Shown: piece after piece, positions 62,932 to 64,000 of the stretch
Position numbering within the stretch: position 1 is the first letter of the stretch
How the letters are laid out: each line of letters opens with the position of its first letter
Origin: Pseudotabrizicola formosa
GTDB taxonomy: Bacteria; Pseudomonadota; Alphaproteobacteria; Rhodobacterales; Rhodobacteraceae
Direction: 5' to 3'
Assembly (NCBI RefSeq): GCF_002900965.1
Contig: NZ_PJOM01000001.1
Location: 372,001-436,000 of the forward strand
Length of the DNA stretch: 64,000 nucleotides
Notes under the pieces: generated by a model
Seen by the model: only the letters and a program-made list of their open reading frames with translations
The model's database searches: none
What the model was told of the DNA's origin: nothing
Translations under genes and position numbers: made by a program

Positions 62932-63100
62932 CTGTTCGGGTCTCTGAGATTTCCTTCAAAAGATGGCAAACCGATCCGGGCTGCAAGGTGCCAACATCTT
63001 GGGGATAATCGCTGATGCACCTCCAGATACGGGGGACGGCCTGTTGACTCTGCCCCCGCCAATGCCCGACGATCAGCGCCTTGCGACTCACGAGGCACAG

Positions 63101-64000
63101 GTGCGTTTTTCCCGGCTCCGGCTCAACGGCTTCAAAAGCTTTGTCGACCCCACGGATGTGGTGATCCATGAGGGTCTGACCGGCGTGGTCGGCCCCAACG
63201 GCTGCGGCAAATCGAACTTGCTGGAGGCGCTGCGCTGGGTCATGGGCGAAAACCGCCCCACCGCGATGCGCGGCGGCGGGATGGAGGATGTGATCTTTGC
63301 GGGGGCCGCGACCCGTGGCGCGCGGCATTTTGCCGAAGTGTCGATCGTGATCGACAATCAGGACCGGCTCGCCCCCTCGGGTTTCAACGATGCCGACACC
63401 ATCGAGATCGTGCGCCGGATCACCCGCGATGCCGGATCGGCCTACAAGGCCAATGCCAAGGATGTGCGGGCCCGCGATGTGCAGATGCTGTTTGCAGATG
63501 CCTCCACCGGCTCACACTCTCCGGCGCTGGTGCGGCAGGGCCAGATCTCGGAGCTGATCAACGCCAAGCCCAAGTCGCGCCGCCGCATTCTGGAAGAGGC
63601 TGCCGGTATCTCCGGCCTTTATGCTCGGCGGCATGAGGCAGAGCTGAAACTGTCGGGGGCCGAGCAGAACCTGTTGCGCGTCGATGACGTGCTGGAAGGA
63701 TTGGCCCAACAGGTCGCGACGCTGACCCGGCAGGCCCGGCAAGCTGCCCGCTACCGCGAAATCGGTGAAGACCTGCGGCGGTCGGAAGGCATGCTGCTGT
63801 TCCGCCGCTGGCGCGAGGCGGATCTGGCCCGGGCCGAGGCCGAGGCGCATTTGCGAGACCGTCTGGTGGCGGCTGGAAAGGCCGACGCCGCCGCCCGGGC
63901 CGCGAGCAAGGCGCGCGAGGCCCGGGAAGACGCCCTGCCACCCAGGCGCGAAGAAGAGGCGGTGGCGGCGGCCATTCTGCAACGGCTTGTCTTGCAGCGC
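63101..64000 (+). CDS. smc: Chromosome segregation ATPase SMC, N-terminal part (runs off the window)
   Basis: The first 300 codons of SMC. GTG start at 63101 gives VRFSRLRLNGFKSFVDPTD, the standard SMC opening, with GAGG just upstream; the in-frame ATG at 63062 would add an unconserved 13-residue arm. Walker A is VVGPNGCGKSN near 32, followed by LRWVMGEN, the Q-loop region and VRQGQISELINAKPKSRRRILEEAAGISGLYARRHEAELKL. The start of the first coiled coil is seen from about residue 200 (Arg/Glu/Ala heptads). It organises and segregates chromosomes with ScpA/ScpB. The hinge and C-terminal head lie beyond the window. Confidence 0.95.
   Translation, partial: MRFSRLRLNGFKSFVDPTDVVIHEGLTGVVGPNGCGKSNLLEALRWVMGENRPTAMRGGGMEDVIFAGAATRGARHFAEVSIVIDNQDRLAPSGFNDADTIEIVRRITRDAGSAYKANAKDVRARDVQMLFADASTGSHSPALVRQGQISELINAKPKSRRRILEEAAGISGLYARRHEAELKLSGAEQNLLRVDDVLEGLAQQVATLTRQARQAARYREIGEDLRRSEGMLLFRRWREADLARAEAEAHLRDRLVAAGKADAAARAASKAREAREDALPPRREEEAVAAAILQRLVLQR

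Noticed and set aside
63062-63100. Upstream ATG as the smc start
   Set aside because: It adds 13 residues not typical of SMC, while the GTG at 63101 gives the conserved N-terminus and has GAGG upstream.
1-64000. Prophage, insertion sequence, toxin-antitoxin or defence island
   Set aside because: No transposase, integrase, phage structural, restriction or cas-like protein is visible; gene content and base composition are those of a core chromosome.

Overview
The window looks like core chromosome of an alphaproteobacterium in the Rhodobacter/Paracoccus group (Rhodobacteraceae). The support is high GC with strong GC bias at third codon positions, the order hemN-fnrL-uspA-ccoNOQP-ccoGHIS known from Rhodobacter, and protein sequences of that family. 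I cannot fix the genus. I see no rRNA, tRNA, insertion sequence, prophage or CRISPR array, and no gene-free stretch longer than about 300 bases.

Layout. 1-780: start of pheA (minus) and a membrane-anchored cytochrome c (plus). 966-7945: a yejABEF-type peptide ABC importer whose last gene overlaps a glycosyltransferase. 7952-20354: a respiratory and oxygen-response block with a luciferase-like monooxygenase, anaerobic hemN, fnrL, uspA, the cbb3 oxidase operon ccoNOQP and its assembly operon ccoGHIS. Four FNR-type boxes sit in its intergenic regions. 20524-25465: a D,D-carboxypeptidase with a SPOR domain, a HAD hydrolase, clpS, rsmC and an unusual SDR-like protein. 25469-30864: a lipoprotein, aerobic hemF, a LysE exporter, a small acidic protein, a REP-like hairpin, hemE, hemC and a kinase-like protein. 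30845-37585: an MFS transporter, a D-2-hydroxyacid dehydrogenase-type flavoprotein, tesA, and the ybbA-ybbP ABC pair. 37712-45716: rsmD, a flavoprotein reductase, a peroxiredoxin, phhB, a FemAB-like/GDPD/RidA operon, mlaA-mlaC and a secreted protein. 45797-50065: a class A penicillin-binding protein, then glnK-amtB. 50194-57081: an aromatic/aspartate aminotransferase, sseA, smpB, a DMT exporter, dapA and slt. 57127-64000: tandem DMT exporters, a split mnmC pair, an FMN reductase, lrgAB, a GNAT protein and the first 300 codons of smc.

How the genes fit together. Four tetrapyrrole genes (hemN, hemF, hemE, hemC) lie within 21 kb, with the oxygen-independent and oxygen-dependent coproporphyrinogen oxidases both present. 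The high-affinity cbb3 oxidase and FnrL are beside hemN, so heme supply and microaerobic respiration are likely co-regulated through FnrL. A second theme is the envelope: two peptidoglycan synthases/hydrolases, a lytic transglycosylase, Mla lipid transport, a FemAB-like protein and LrgAB.

I found no clearly new defence or mobile system. The observations most worth a second look are an SDR-fold protein beside hemF that keeps Ser and Tyr but lacks the catalytic Lys, the geometry of the FNR boxes (one predicts a leaderless hemN transcript and fnrL autorepression), a 25-bp REP-type inverted repeat, an exact 11-bp-period tandem array upstream of sseA, a kinase-like protein with an altered catalytic motif, and the split mnmC genes.
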